In this document: positions 1 through 19,118 of the stretch, piece after piece
Numbering within the stretch: the stretch's first letter is position 1
Layout: every line of letters starts with the position of its first letter
From: Escallonia rubra
Lineage: Eukaryota; Streptophyta; Magnoliopsida; Escalloniales; Escalloniaceae
Reading direction: 5' to 3'
DNA length: 64,000 bases
NCBI GenBank assembly: GCA_033065855.1
Contig: JAVXUO010001066.1
Location: 124,001 to 188,000 of the forward strand
Translations under genes and position numbers: made by a program
Notes under the pieces: model-generated
What the model was told of the DNA's origin: nothing
The model's database searches: none
Seen by the model: only the letters and a program-made list of their open reading frames with translations

Positions 1-2
1 TG

Positions 3-1936
3 CCATGGGATAAAGAAAATGATTACACCCGTGAAGCTGTTGAATTGTACTATGAGGTATGGACTGTATGGTACTTGACCTTGTAAGTTCCCGTTGCTTT
101 TGGATATTGTTGTAAGTGCTACCAACAAAAGATTGAGTCATAAGTGAGATAATGTGCATAATATAAAGCAGTTGCTGTTCTCTACAGTTCTGCATGGCAT
201 TGGGTATGGGTCTTAGGGTGAAAAGTTCTCCTGTTCACCTTGAATATAAATTACCGTGCTTCTCAATCATAGCTCGCTTTGTTTTATGAACATGAAAGTC
301 CTCGAAGCTAATGATTTTCGGCATTCTTACTTACTTAAATGGATCTTACCACTGAGCTGACTCAAGACACGATGCACACACTGGATTGCTTTATGTTACA
401 TTACATATGCTCTTTGCATAACACCTTTCCCATAAATCTAAAATAGGGTACCCCCCCAAAAACACATCCCGACCAGGTTCATGTATCTATAAAATGCCAT
501 TTTCCATTAACGCTCTTTGGTATATACTAAATAGCATATAAATCTCATAATCCTGTTGCATTTTCCTGTCTTTAATCTTGTTCGATCAGGCTGGTACCGG
601 AGTTCGTTTATCGAAGAAGGAAATTCTTTGTTCTTTCCTAGAAGGGACAGCTGGTTCTCATGTGGAAAGTTTTGGCATTGACGCGGAAGATGAAGCTGAT
701 TGCTCGCCTAATGGTGTCCCTGCAGCTGGTGTGTTTCCCATGCCTCAACTTCTAACTTCAAGTTAACCGATGGTTCCCTTCTTCACCTCTTGATCACTAT
801 GTGTTGTCTTATATGTGCTTTAGTGGTCCCTAATCTTGCCTGCTGGGTCTTCACCTCTTACATTGATTACATAACTTGCTGTTAGGGTTCATTTATACAA
901 CAATTAAATAGAAATAGTCTATAGTTATTTGTCTTGGTGCTTGATTGGAACTATTTTAATATTCAGAAAGTTGTAGTTCAACAATGAAGTTGATGGTGTA
1001 ATCATGAACCCAACAAACTGTTTTTTATGGATGGTAGCATGTGTGCCTATGCCTTAAAAGCATGACATGAATATGGAGCGTCAGATCATTGCACAAGACT
1101 TATATCATGCATTACAGATTTACAGTTTTAGCCTTTTACCTGGATTGTTCTCAACTAAGCTTTGTCCCGAAGTAGTTGGTGTTTATCGTGGATTTTTAAA
1201 GTTAGAATTCCCTTAAAGGCCTGTAATAGTCTTGCTGCTTGCTAAAATGCTCAGATGTCAGCAAAGTTGGACTATTTGAGTGCTAAAAGTCCTAGTAATA
1301 ATTTATCTTTGTATTTACTGGTCAGCTGCCTATAGATTTATATGGTTTTACTTGAAAAAGCGAACCGCATCTTTCAGGTGTTAAGAAGTCCTCATTTTTT
1401 TGTTTTGCCTGGCACAATAGGTAGTTGTGCTTGTTGAGTTCTCTAATACATGGTCTGATAAATTCTGTTATTGGGCTCGCTAGAATGAATAAAGTGAGGC
1501 ACATCTGTGGAAATGCAAGATGTCGTTTACATGAGCATTTCTTGCAATCCTCTACATCAAATTTGTCACTTTTCGTGTATCCAACTCTGAAAACAACCTT
1601 AGACTCCTGTAGATTGACAGTCATATATCCGATGTCATCAGGAAGAGGTCCTAAGTGGGTGAGAGTAAATGAGAAAAGGACGCTTCATGACGTGTTGACA
1701 GATCCAAATTTTGTAATTCCTGGAATCCCTGGTATGCCAGTTCTCTTTGGTTTTACCAACACGGATACAGTCCTTTTGCCATTCATGCAAGTTTCTTTTG
1801 TTCATTCGATCTAATCGAATTTCCCTTTCTCTACCCTGTGGTGCAGTATTCTTCGTTGTTTCAAAGAAATCCAGCTTCTACAAAGAGTTCAAAGCTGGAA
1901 AATGGTTTCCTCCACGGTGACTTACAGGTTACATGA
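3..1936 (+). CDS. Unrecognised protein, C-terminal exons (5' end outside window)
   Basis: I do not recognise this protein. Four stretches splice in phase with GT/AG borders: 3-56 (reads PWDKENDYTREAVELYYE), 590-728, 1621-1790 and 1847-1936 (ends ...FLHGDLQVT and TGA). The exon phases agree across all three junctions (0, 1, 0), which is hard to get by chance and is the main evidence for a real gene. The third exon holds a glycine/proline segment, VIPGIPGMPVLFGF, that looks folded. No signal peptide, membrane segment or catalytic motif is visible. An alternative is that the second exon reads on to its own stop at 764-766, giving a shorter isoform, and that 1621-1936 is a separate or unspliced remnant. 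The gene starts upstream of the window. Confidence 0.5.
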
Positions 1937-2254
1937 TCAAGAGCCGTTTGATCGACTTCAGCGAGGATCAAACTTTAACTTGGCTGTCATTCGTTATTCT
2001 ATGCGGATTTGGTGGCAATGGAGCATGTCATGTTTAGTCGACAACTTTTTAAGAACACTTACATCTGCTAGTACCGTATGGAGTTGTTCTTTTGGAATCT
2101 TAACACCAGATAGGATATGGACTACGAGTATCAAAGAGGCTTTGCTTTCGTTATGTAGCGTTCAGGATAGTATGTTAATGTTTCTCTAGTCCTTATACCA
2201 GTTCTTTTCGGACTTTAAACATCTGCTTAAATTAAATAACTCAAGTTGGGGACT

Positions 2255-2590
2255 GAATATAAAGAGGTAGAGGATACTTAGGGGCACGAAAACTCTATCC
2301 ATGGAACTCGGGAAAATAGCCCCGTAACTTCGGGAGAAGGGGTACCTCTTCACAGAGGGGGTTGCAGTGACCGTGCCCGGGCAGACCGTTTACCAAAAAC
2401 ACAGGCTTCCGCAAAGTCGTAAGACCATGCTTGGCGGCTGAGGATTGCCCAGCTCCGAAAGGTAAAGGAAGTTGGTGACCTACTCACAAGGGAGCAGGGA
2501 AGCCGGCGATCGTAATTATAACAGTCTTAAGGTAGCAAAATTCCTAGTCGGGTAAGTTTCGACCCACACAAAAGGCGTAATGATCTGGGT
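2255..2590 (+). pseudogene. Nuclear copy of plastid 23S rRNA fragment (NUPT)
   Basis: About 335 bp matches, in sense orientation, a conserved central part of bacterial-type 23S rRNA. Landmarks are CCCCGTAACTTCGGGAGAAG near 2321, ACCAAAAACACAGG near 2392, CGCAAAGTCGTAAGACCATG near 2411 and TTCCTAGTCGGGTAAG near 2541. The tail AAAGGCGTAATGATCTGGG follows the plastid form as I remember it, not the E. coli form. Many differences are C-to-T or G-to-A, and about 20 bases are missing near 2510. It cannot be a working rRNA. It lies about 320 bp after the stop of the preceding gene. Confidence 0.85.
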
Positions 2591-3772
2591 TGAATTTTAC
2601 TCTCTTCCACTTCACCACACTGGTACCCACCGCTGTCGTCGTCAACAATATGACACATGCCACCGAGATGCTGAACCGCCTCAGTACCCGCAACAAAAAC
2701 AACAATCACCACCACTACCAAACCCTCATCACCAAATCTATTACCTTCGCCGCTGATGCAACACTACAACTGCCATCATACCCAAAACAACCACAATACT
2801 ACAGCTACCATCATACCCAAAATAACTACCATGAGTCGACCGTCACAATTTGGTAAGTCAACCATAACATGTTACAAGAACGAAAGTCCCTCCCCTCCCC
2901 AAAACCACATATCTCTTCAAAACAATTTGGAGACACACCAATAATTTAAATTCATCATGGGCAGGGATACTATTGATGACCTGTCGCCCTGCCACCATCG
3001 CTACCATGTCGCCTCGTAACTTATGGAGTGCTGGTGGTTTTTGGTCAAGGGTGGGCGACAGTGACGAAAAGGTGGCGACGGCAGCAAGTGGTGGGGGAGA
3101 GGATGGCCGGTGGCAACAGTAATGACGAAAATGGGTGTCGCGAGTCGTCGGGTGTATGACTGGCCAAGTGAAATTATACATTACTAATTTTATAGTTAGT
3201 TCGGCACCCATTTAAACTAGTGGGTTATTGGGTCGATAATTATTGACCCGATTATTTAATGAATGAGTAATTATGTGACTTTTAAGGAACGGAGGGCGGG
3301 TAAATGAGTTTGGATTGTGATTGCCACCTCTAAGAACGTGTATGAAGTCATAGGCTTCCTTGATAATTTCATATGGAAGCATGTAACATTTAGGAAATAA
3401 ATTTACTTTTTCCGATCATTTTTCCTTGTTTATTTATTAATTTCGTCTTTACATGCTCCGTGTTAAGTCACTTTCAAAAGAGACCATCCAGATTGCCTCA
3501 GGAGATTCACAGTACGTACGTACTTCTAATTAAGGGAACCCTAGTCAAGATCTTTTTTCTTTTCATGTATATACAGTTAAGTTTATAGAGCACTAAACTG
3601 TGTTTACGTGTTGGTCAATAATTCTGGGATCTCCAAAAAACTCTCTTCCAGTTGATATTCTCCAAGAATCTCGCTTATACGTTACCCATTAGACTCGGGA
3701 CTCAGATTCCCTCCCTATTTACGTAACTCATTATAGAGCTGTGCTCTCATTAATCATTTTGCTCTACGTTCC
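2591..3772. other. Intergenic, AMT1 upstream region
   Basis: No coding region is supported here. 2600-2950 is a CAA/CCA-rich low-complexity stretch with a short internal repeat (CATCATACCCAAAA at about 2773 and 2811). 2950-3200 is GGTGGCGACGG-rich on the + strand. From 3400 to 3772 the DNA is ordinary AT-rich promoter-like sequence for the transporter gene; I could not fix a TATA box. Confidence 0.6.
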
Positions 3773-5293
3773 ATGGCTGCTCTCTCTTGCTCAGCCGCTG
3801 ACCTTAGCCCATTTCTGGGGGGCGACACTAACGCCACCGCAGCGGCCGCATACATATGCGGCCGCTTCGATGCCGTGTCCAACAAGTTTATCGACACGGC
3901 CTTTGCCGTCGACACCACCTACCTCCTCTTCTCGGCTTACCTCGTGTTTGCCATGCAGCTTGGCTTCGCCATGCTCTGCGCGGGCTCGGTTCGTGCCAAG
4001 AACACCATGAACATCATGCTCACGAACGTCATTGACGCCGCCGCAGGCGGCCTCTTCTACTACCTCTTTGGCTTCGCATTTGCCTTTGGAACGCCTTCCA
4101 ACGGCTTCATTGGCCGCCACTTCTTCGGCCTCAAACGCTTCCCTTCGGCCTCTTTCGACTACAGTTACTTCCTCTACCAGTGGTGTTTCGCCATTGCGGC
4201 TGCTGGGATCACCAGCGGCTCTATTGCTGAACGAACCCAGTTCGTCGCCTACTTGATCTACTCGTCGTTCTTGACGGGATTCGTGTACCCGGTTGTGTCT
4301 CATTGGTTTTGGTCTAGCGACGGCTGGGCTAGTGCGGCTCGAGTAAATAGTCTGTTGTTTGGATCTGGAGTCATTGATTTTGCGGGTTCTGGTGTAGTTC
4401 ACATGGTTGGTGGCATTGCTGGACTGTGGGGTGCCCTCATCGAGGGGCCACGTATCGGCCGGTTCGATCACAACGGCAAGCCCGTGCCTCTACGTGGGCA
4501 CAATGGAACCTTGGTTGTGTTGGGCACCTTCTTGTTGTGGTTTGGTTGGTATGGCTTCAATGCTGGTTCATTTCTCAACATACTGAAGGCTTATGGAGAG
4601 AGTGGTTCGTTCTACGGGCAATGGAGCGCGGTTGGAAGGACCGCTGTCACGACCACTCTTGCCGGTTCCACGGCCGCACTCACAACCCTCTTCGGGAAGC
4701 GGTTACTAGTAGACCACTGGAACCTCACTGATGTCTGCAATGGGTTGCTAGGCGGGTTCGCAGCGATCACTTCCGGCTGCTCGGTTGTCGATCCGTGGGC
4801 AGCGATCATCTGTGGGTTTGTCGCCGCTTGGGTCCTCATTGGGCTCAATGTCCTTGCCGAGAAGTTCAACTACGACGACCCGTTGGAAGCAGCACAGCTC
4901 CATGCTGGGTGTGGCGCTTGGGGTATTATCTTCACAGGACTGTTTGCCAAGAAACAGTATGTCAACGAGATTTACACCGGTCTACCAGGGAGGCCGTATG
5001 GGTTGCTCATGGGCGGCGGTTTAAGGCTCATTGCAGCACATGTTGTGCAGATTCTGGTAGTTGCCGGTTGGGTGAGCGCCACCATGGGAACGTTGTTCGC
5101 AATGCTACATAAGCTTAAGCTCTTGAGGATTTCTCACGAGGATGAAGCAGCGGGGATGGATGTCACCAGCCATGGCGGGTATGCATATCATGATGATGAC
5201 GACGATGACCGGACCAAGAAAAGTGGGATCATGATGAGGATGGTGGCTGAGCAGACTGCCACAACTCGATCACCCTATCAACTTCCTGTTTAA
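3773..5293 (+). CDS. AMT1: High-affinity ammonium transporter, AMT1 family
   Basis: Intronless 506-residue protein that moves ammonium across the plasma membrane. It follows plant AMT1 proteins throughout: [16 protein letters not shown] early, then [28 protein letters not shown] and [12 protein letters not shown], the [13 protein letters not shown] stretch, and [16 protein letters not shown] near the end of the membrane core. About eleven hydrophobic segments are visible. The first Met is used because the reading frame and AMT1 similarity begin there ([11 protein letters not shown]). The cytosolic tail keeps the [12 protein letters not shown] motif; Thr465 sits where AMT1;1 of Arabidopsis carries its inhibitory phospho-threonine (Thr460). 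An HDDDDDD acidic run follows directly, which I do not remember from other family members. The gene is convergent with GSNOR, whose stop is 550 bp away. Which AMT1 paralogue it is cannot be told from this window. Confidence 0.96.
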   Translation: MAALSCSAADLSPFLGGDTNATAAAAYICGRFDAVSNKFIDTAFAVDTTYLLFSAYLVFAMQLGFAMLCAGSVRAKNTMNIMLTNVIDAAAGGLFYYLFGFAFAFGTPSNGFIGRHFFGLKRFPSASFDYSYFLYQWCFAIAAAGITSGSIAERTQFVAYLIYSSFLTGFVYPVVSHWFWSSDGWASAARVNSLLFGSGVIDFAGSGVVHMVGGIAGLWGALIEGPRIGRFDHNGKPVPLRGHNGTLVVLGTFLLWFGWYGFNAGSFLNILKAYGESGSFYGQWSAVGRTAVTTTLAGSTAALTTLFGKRLLVDHWNLTDVCNGLLGGFAAITSGCSVVDPWAAIICGFVAAWVLIGLNVLAEKFNYDDPLEAAQLHAGCGAWGIIFTGLFAKKQYVNEIYTGLPGRPYGLLMGGGLRLIAAHVVQILVVAGWVSATMGTLFAMLHKLKLLRISHEDEAAGMDVTSHGGYAYHDDDDDDRTKKSGIMMRMVAEQTATTRSPYQLPV

Positions 5294-5843
5294 GGTTTGA
5301 TCGTATGTGAATTGTCGAGGTATTTCTAGTCTTCTACATTATAGATCTCTCTTAACTCTCTGTTTTTGATCGGCAGTAAAATGTTCTCTTTGAAACCTTT
5401 TCCATGTGAATGTCTTACATCAGACATTTATTTGAGTACCATGTAAAATGAATCACACGGCATCCTATCCAAGATTCAATGGCAATATCCGCTTCATAGG
5501 CTCACGTAACAACGTCGAAGCATGAAATTTTTCCCAAGAAAACCATTTAAGCTAGAATTGCATGTCCTTTTCTTCCAGGCATTTTGGTCTTTTCATATAT
5601 ACATCATAACACCATCATTCAGCAAGGCAGAAAGGGCAACATGTCAATCGTGCAAACGAAAAAGGGCACAAAGAAAGCCTTCCCAAAAACACAGTAAACT
5701 GGAGGTTGTAACACTAAACCGTTTCCACAAAGTATGTAGGTGGAACCCTTTTTTATATCATGGAAAAGGATAAAAGGTAGAGAAGCCAAGTACTCGAGGC
5801 AAAGCCCATGGTGAAGTAAGAACGTAGCACCGGCTTGAACATC
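5294..5843. other. Convergent 3' regions of AMT1 and GSNOR
   Basis: Only 550 bp separate the stop codons of two genes pointing at each other, so both 3' UTRs and polyadenylation sites must lie here and the transcripts may overlap. A small + strand open frame at 5522-5773 has no recognisable features and I treat it as chance. Confidence 0.6.
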
Positions 5844-12929
<7,086 letters not shown>

Positions 12930-13406
12930 ATGGCTGCACAGTCGTCCAACGCTGACTCCTCTCCGTCAAATCCCAGAATCATTGTTCAGAAAAACCCATC
13001 AGTCTCCCAACTCTCCGAACTTGGCATCAAGTCTTGGCCCAAGTAACTCTCTCTCTCTCTCTCTCTCTCTGTGTAATTGTCAGCTTGACCAGTAATTTTC
13101 TTGCGAACTTCAGATCTTAATGTAACAGCATTAGCCTTATTTTAATTGTTGTTCTTGTGATGTGATGAGAACAGATGGGGTTGTTCTCCGGGGAAGTACC
13201 AGCTGAAGTTTGATGCCCAGGAGACGTGCTATCTACTAAGAGGGAAAGTTACGGTGTACCCAAAGAACTCCGATGACTCGGAGGCAGTTGAGTTCGGCGC
13301 CGGCGATCTGGTGATACTGCCAAAGGGGCTCAGTTGCACCTGGGACGTCACGGTTGCCGTGGACAAACACTACCAGTTCGAATCTTCTTCTTCTTCTTCC
13401 TCGTGA
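12930..13406 (+). CDS. Small cupin-fold protein (Cupin_3/DUF861 type)
   Basis: Two exons, 12930-13042 and 13175-13406, give 114 residues (345 nt including the stop). The junction rebuilds Lys in SWPKWGCSPGKY. The fold signature is the pair YLLRGKVTVYP and FGAGDLVILPKGLSCTWDV, typical of the single-domain RmlC-like cupins that plants share with bacteria. Their substrate is unknown. The canonical HxH/His metal set is incomplete, as in many Cupin_3 proteins, so catalysis cannot be assumed. The C-terminus is a run of seven serines encoded by a TCT/TCC repeat. The start is the first Met of the in-phase exon (MAAQSSNADSS); no clear transit peptide is seen. The short intron begins with a (CT)12 tract at 13047-13070. 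Confidence 0.88.
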
Positions 13407-14290
13407 TTTTAGATAAAAGTTTACAGGGTAACTTGGTAAGGTAAGTGATCTTTCTGGTCAAAGGGAAAACGATTGGTCAATGCCTGTCGCATTCAAATTT
13501 AGCTCAAATATCTCTTTTTGCCTAAAATCTCATTTATTGTTCCTTTGACTGGTCAAGCCGCTTTTTATTTATTTATTTATTATATAGATGAGGCTAAGCA
13601 ATACATTTAGTTTTTTTCTCTTCCCTGCAACGGTTTTGTTAGTTGTTTGCACTACAAAATATATTTTTTCACTAATAAGTTTACTTTAATTAAATGTGAT
13701 AAATTATTTTTTTTTAAGAGATAATGGAAGATTCAAGAAGTGAAAGAAACCAGCATCTGAAAATGTGTCATATTGATAAGAGATAGGCGTGATTGGTTAC
13801 TTATTAGTGAGTGGTTATTTTCTAAGTGGATAGTTTATCTTGTAATGATAGTTATTTTATACAAAGTCTCTAGTATAAATAGTGGGTCAAAGAAGAAACA
13901 TCAAACAATCATTAATTAGACAAATCAAGACTTGAAGTCTTTTTCTTTCTTTTGTTTAGAGGCTTTTGCTGCCGTCGATAGGAAGTTCAGTTTCAAACAT
14001 TGTTGTGTAAACATTTACAATTAATCGAAAGTTCTCTTTGTCATTTATCGGCGCGCAATCGTTCTATTTTCTACTTTTTGGTTTCATTTTTTATTTTCAG
14101 AGAAGTCTTCAAGCCCTAGGGACAAAAAAGATCTTGCACTTTTAATCGATTGTGCCGCCGGAGTACAAATCGATTGTGAGTTTGTCCAACAGCGCAAACA
14201 AGAGTATTGTTTTTTTGTATCTCGCTTTTCATAAATGACCGCAAAAGAGTTAACGTGTATAGTATTTTTTAGCAGTCGATGGTTGATAAT
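13407..14290. other. Intergenic, possible solo-LTR-like segment
   Basis: No gene is visible. 13790-14080 reads like a retroelement promoter: a TATA-like GTATAAATAGTG near 13873 followed by CT-rich leader sequence. I found neither matching termini nor a target-site duplication, so I only note it. Confidence 0.35.
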
Positions 14291-14293
14291 TTA

Positions 14294-14708
14294 GATAGCA
14301 TTTGAAAACATTTCCAGTTTTGATTTTCTGTTTCCAAAATAACAAAAATCAGTTTATTTTATTTTTTTTAACAAAAACAAATGGGTGTTTGGTTACCCAA
14401 TTTTTATTTTGAGTTTTTTCTTTGGTGGTGGTTTACGGTGGCGGTGGTGAGGCGTGGCAGTGGCCGGCGGCAGTGGCTGCTGGCTGCCGCGGTCGTCGAC
14501 GGTGGGCGGTGGCTGTGGTGGTGGGAGGTGGTGGTGGTCTCAAAATAAAAACCCAAAACTCCTAAATGAGAGTTTTAAAAAACAGTCATGTTTTAAGAAC
14601 TGATTTTCAAAACTGAAGGGAAAAAAAATGAAAATTGTGTGCTAAATGCGTTTATTTTCTCCAGTTTATAAAATTGGAGAATAAACGAAAACGTTTTCAA
14701 ATGGAGCC
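14294..14708. mobile_element. Tourist-like MITE, copy 1
   Basis: A 415-bp noncoding element. The left end GATAGCATTTGAAAACATTT pairs with the inverted right end GGCTCCATTTGAAAACGTTT. It is flanked by TTA (14291-14293) and TAA (14709-14711), near the 3-bp target sites used by PIF/Harbinger elements. The centre is a GGTGG/GGCGG-rich block. A second copy with the same layout is at 40177-40615. Confidence 0.6.
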
Positions 14709-15227
14709 TAAGGTTTTGTGTGGCCAATGTTGTGCCCAAATTCCTTTTTCCAAAGAGCCCCAAATTGCAATGAGGAAAAGGCTACAGAGCCTTCGGTCCA
14801 TATAATAATACCTACGATTTCTTTCTATATAGTCTTTATATAGTAAATTTAATAAATTTTCTAACAAAATTTGTAATTTTGACATTTTTTAAGGAACCAA
14901 TACAAGTCACAATATCTCGCCCGATACCGACCAGTACAACCAGTACAGAGCGGTATTTTCACTAGTACGAAATGTAAGAGATATCATACCACTAGAAGGC
15001 AAAAGTGGTACATATCGGCCGGTTCAAAACACAATATATTGGTCTCTCCCACCAAATCTAAGTCCACCGCCCTTGCAATCACTACCAACACCAGTACAAA
15101 ACATAATATCTTAGTTTTTTATGCTATTTACTTCTTTTTTTTGGTAATCCAGAGAATTGCATAGATAAAAAGTGAATTACAAAGAAAGCCACTACGGCAA
15201 AAGGAAGCAACTACATGATACTAGTGG

Positions 15228-17215
15228 TTACACATACAAAGAAACATAATAATAAAAAACACACAAGTGACACAAAAAATGAAAGGTCTTGCATAAGTGG
15301 AGAATCACAAAAGATGGAGTAGAAATAGAGATCTCAGTGCAGCAAAATCTCATGCACCCAGTCCTGATGAACGGAGATACGGCATGACATGCAAAAGTTG
15401 CTAAAGATCTGGCCTCTTTTAGATGTAAGTTTGCAGTCATGCCAATGCTGCAGTAATGAAGATCAACTATATTATAACATGTATCATATAGAATTGGTGC
15501 CACCTGAGCTGGGATATCTTCAGAGTCCGTCATCTGTGAGAGGAGAAGCTTAAAATTAGTAAGAATTTTAATACGGAATAATTGTCTATGCTTCACCCAT
15601 TCTATCACAGTGAGTAATCTTTTAGCCAGGGCTGATGATTGGTCTGAGGCCACTTTGGAGATTGCAGCAGACCCACACCTTTGATGAATATGATTAAAGC
15701 ACGAGATTCCGACCCCCACTTTCAACAGTTTAGGGTTAAAGCAGATAGCCATGAACAATAATATAGGATCTTGATGTCGGCAGGTGCATGACATGTCTCT
15801 ACTTTGGAGATCAAAGGGAATAGGAAGTTTCTGAAGGTTAGGTGGGGCTATTTCAACTGAGTGATTGGAATTTTTTTGGTAGGCTATGTTGACATTGATG
15901 TGAAGATCTTGTATGCTGCGAATAACTGTAAATGGCTGAAAATCGATTTGTCGAAATATTTGATGGTTACGATGCGTCCAGATTCCCCAGAGGGTTATAT
16001 TAATGATAGCTTGAGAGTTGTTTATATATGAGCTTTTATGAATCATGTGTTCCAGCCATGCGATAAGCCACTCACGAAAGGGTCGCCTTATATTTTCAGA
16101 TTTGATATCGACGGGCCCTCCAAACCAAATAGGTCACACTTTTGGGCATGATAAGAAAAGATGATCTAGAGTTTCAGGCACGTTCAAGCATAGGGGGCAA
16201 GAGTCTGATGTTGTAATATTGAAGCGTTGAATGTAAAGGTAATCGATCCCATAAGATTTACCAAACCAGAATTTTCATTTTGTGTGGTACTGGGAGAGAC
16301 CAAACGACTTTCTAGAATTTGGTTTCCAGTGCGGGGAGAGTTGTTAGATGCCCCAAACTACGTAAGTGGCTAGATTTTTGGTTAAAGATTAAGGAATATG
16401 TAATTTTGACTTAGAAGGTTCCAGAGGGGGTGTAGGTCCAAAACTGTTGATCCTTTATAAGATACGAAGAGATATGGATGGCACAAATCTTTTTAACTAG
16501 CTGTGGGTTGAACAGTTGATTGAGAAGGTGATTGTTCCAAGCCTCGTTTAGAAGGAGATTGCTGACGGTTCCCGAAGATCAAGAGGTGTCTGAACCACTG
16601 TAGATTGGTCTGGTGACAGAGTTGGGAATCCAGTTATCATTCCAGATGGAAATTTGTGAACCAATGCCTACTTGCCAATGTAAACCACTTTGAAGGATTT
16701 TTCTTCCAGCTATAATGCTCCGCCAACCCCATGTGAAATTTCCTTTGTCTGGGCTAGACAGAAAATTTGAACGAGTACAGTATTTTCCAAGTAAAACTCG
16801 AGCGAGAAGGCTTTCAGGTTCTATCCATAACCTCCAACTGAGTTTGGCTAAAAGAGCTAAGTTAAAGAAGCCAGAGTCCTTAAAATCTAACCCCCTTTGA
16901 AGCTTAGGAGCACATACCGTATGCCAATTGAGCTAGTGAATTCCTTTCTTGTTTTCATCACCTGACCACCAAAATCTGCCCAAGATCGAGTTGATAGCCT
17001 TACAAACATATTTAGGGAATAGAGTTACATGCATGTGGTAAGTGAGGAGGGAGGATAGAACAGAGGTAATGAGGGTGGCACGCCCAACTTTGTTGAGCAA
17101 ACATCATTTCCAACCAGCACATCGGTTTTGAACCTTCTTGATGAGATCTCTAAAGAACTGTGTTCGATTACTGACAATATCTAGAATGCTGCCAAGATAT
17201 TTGCCAAAAGAATTT
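15228..17215 (-). mobile_element. Degenerate L1-type LINE (3' half of reverse transcriptase polyprotein)
   Basis: Read on the minus strand, 17215 down to about 16300 gives broken pieces of the C-terminal part of a plant LINE reverse transcriptase (ALLAKLSWRLW, FTWGWRSIIAGRKILQSGL, IWNDNWIP). 16280-16090 gives the zf-RVT motif CPLCLNVPETLDHLFLSCP, with a stop replacing Trp shortly after. 16046-15228 is an open 272-residue stretch containing the RNase H-like domain (ITLWGIWTHRNHQIF). There are several stops and shifts and no 5' half, so it is dead and 5'-truncated, as LINE copies usually are. A T-rich stretch at 15115-15145 on the + strand would fit the old poly(A) end. Confidence 0.82.
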
Positions 17216-19118
17216 GACGTTGGAACCACTTATTTGTCTGGTTGTTCATCTGTTTTAAATTAATGGGTTCTTTATGTTACCACCATCACCCCAGTTGGGG
17301 TGGTGGTAATGTGTGGTTGGTGGATGTTGTCACGGGTTTGAGGTTAAGTTGTGCTAGGTTTGAAATTGACGGCATCGTTGCACTTACTAGCGACAAGTCA
17401 ATGACACAAAATCTGGTACCGAAATGGCGGGGTTGGATCTGATATGGCCAGCATTGCCTGGATCAAGAAGCAGATCGAGCGTGGTGGTGGTGGTGGTGGT
17501 GGGAATTCTGTGTGAACGAAAGGAGGGAATTCTGTGTTTGCCGCAAAGAGAGAGACTCTAGGATAGCTCTCTCCTTTTTTTTAATGATTGATCTTCCTAA
17601 AATGTCCCTATCCTTTTATCATCTTTGATACATTTTGACGCATTCCGTCAGGAAAAAGTGGGCACGTATCACAGAACATGAATTTTATGAATTTTTACTT
17701 CAGGAAATTCCAGACACGATAAAACAAAGGGGACTTCAGAGGTTAAAAGTCAAATATTTGTCCCTACTTCACGTATAGGGGAATATGTTCCAAACCGGTA
17801 GAGAGAATGGCTGATCAGATAAAGATTTTACGACTTTTGGTTTATATACGAATTAAAATTCAAATATTTGAGTATTCATCTAAAATCAACTTTTAGTATT
17901 GCATGAAGTCCAATGGAGTGAACATAGAACAAGGAGTCCTAGTTCAAGTCGAGAGATATTTTTGTTAAAGTAGTCATACAACCGTTATACCACGTCGCTA
18001 TGTTGAGATGGAATCATGGATTCCATTGTTGGCGGTGGCTAGAATCCATAGATGAACGCACGTCTAGTCGGCCTTACACATTTGGTCAAATAGTTTGCTT
18101 TTGCAGAAGAAATTGCCCTATTCTTCAAAGCAAAATTATAAACAACTCAACAGGTTGAATGCCAGTGTCAAAAATCCCAAACATAAACTCGAGCAGTTAA
18201 ACCTCAGCTAACTACAATGGAAACGTAGCTCAGTCAGAAGCAGAGAGAGCATAGATGATACAGATTTGACATTAAAAAGAAAACCTTCATGTTGCATAAG
18301 TTGAACCATGAATGCACATGTATAAGAAGAGTTAGTTGAACCACCCAGTTCTGACTAGCTGCATCAGCACACAAAAGGTATGAAGGCCAGTTCCTGAAGA
18401 CGAGTACTTGTCAAGGCATCTTTCATGCAGCAGGCAACACCATTTTATGGTTGGAACAAATATTTAAAGCTCGATCCAAATTTCATAAAGCAACATACAA
18501 GTTTTGTTAATTACAAGTTTTGATACAACCTCAACAGATGCCTAGAAAACAGAAAAAGAAAAAGAAATTGCAGCGACGCCAGAGTACAATCTATATAATC
18601 GTTTTACAAGTAAAAATTTAAGAATTGAAATGCGAAAGAACCTATCTTCACAGGCACGCACCTGTACACAGGATGAAGAGAAAGCAAACATCTACAAAGC
18701 CTGCCAAACCTCCCTTCCCTATTTTCTCAATGGCGCATCAGCAATTTTTTTTGGTTGCTCGAAGTCATTCACACATGTAGGTAAGTTCTTAATAGCAGTA
18801 CAAGCTCATCTCCTCAAAACAGAGATCAAATAATGTACAGTTGGAGAGAGAATAAAAATGTGGACATGGTAATTGTATACTCTTACAGCACTGGTAACCC
18901 TATCCAAGAAGAGCTCACACCGAACAAAAGAGACACACCTCAAAGCTTTAAAAAGGGGAAAGGCGTATCAATTTCCTTAAAAATCACTAAATAACATACT
19001 AGTAATTTTAAAATTTTGCTATGACACGTAATAAATGCAGATCAAAGTGTCGCGTGGAGGGCATAAAAGCTACCAATATGAGTTGCAAGCCATGTATTTG
19101 AGTCCCTACCACCAGCAT
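17216..19118. other. Intergenic downstream of AMBRA1-like gene
   Basis: No gene is supported. A (GGT)n microsatellite is at about 17482-17502. From roughly 18100 to 19118 the DNA is AT-rich and probably includes the 3' UTR of the minus-strand WD40 gene. A 67-residue + strand frame at 18630-18833 has no features. Confidence 0.5.

Noticed and set aside
2590-2944. Small His/Asn/Thr-rich proteins from 2590-2856 and 2756-2944
   Set aside because: Low-complexity CAA/CCA repeats are open in several frames at once, and no start context or homology supports them.
3791-4471. 226-codon antisense open frame in AMT1
   Set aside because: It is the shadow of the transporter coding strand, produced by GC-rich third positions.
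13790-14080. Solo LTR
   Set aside because: A TATA-like box and leader-like sequence are suggestive, but no TG/CA ends, target duplication or partner copy was found in the window.
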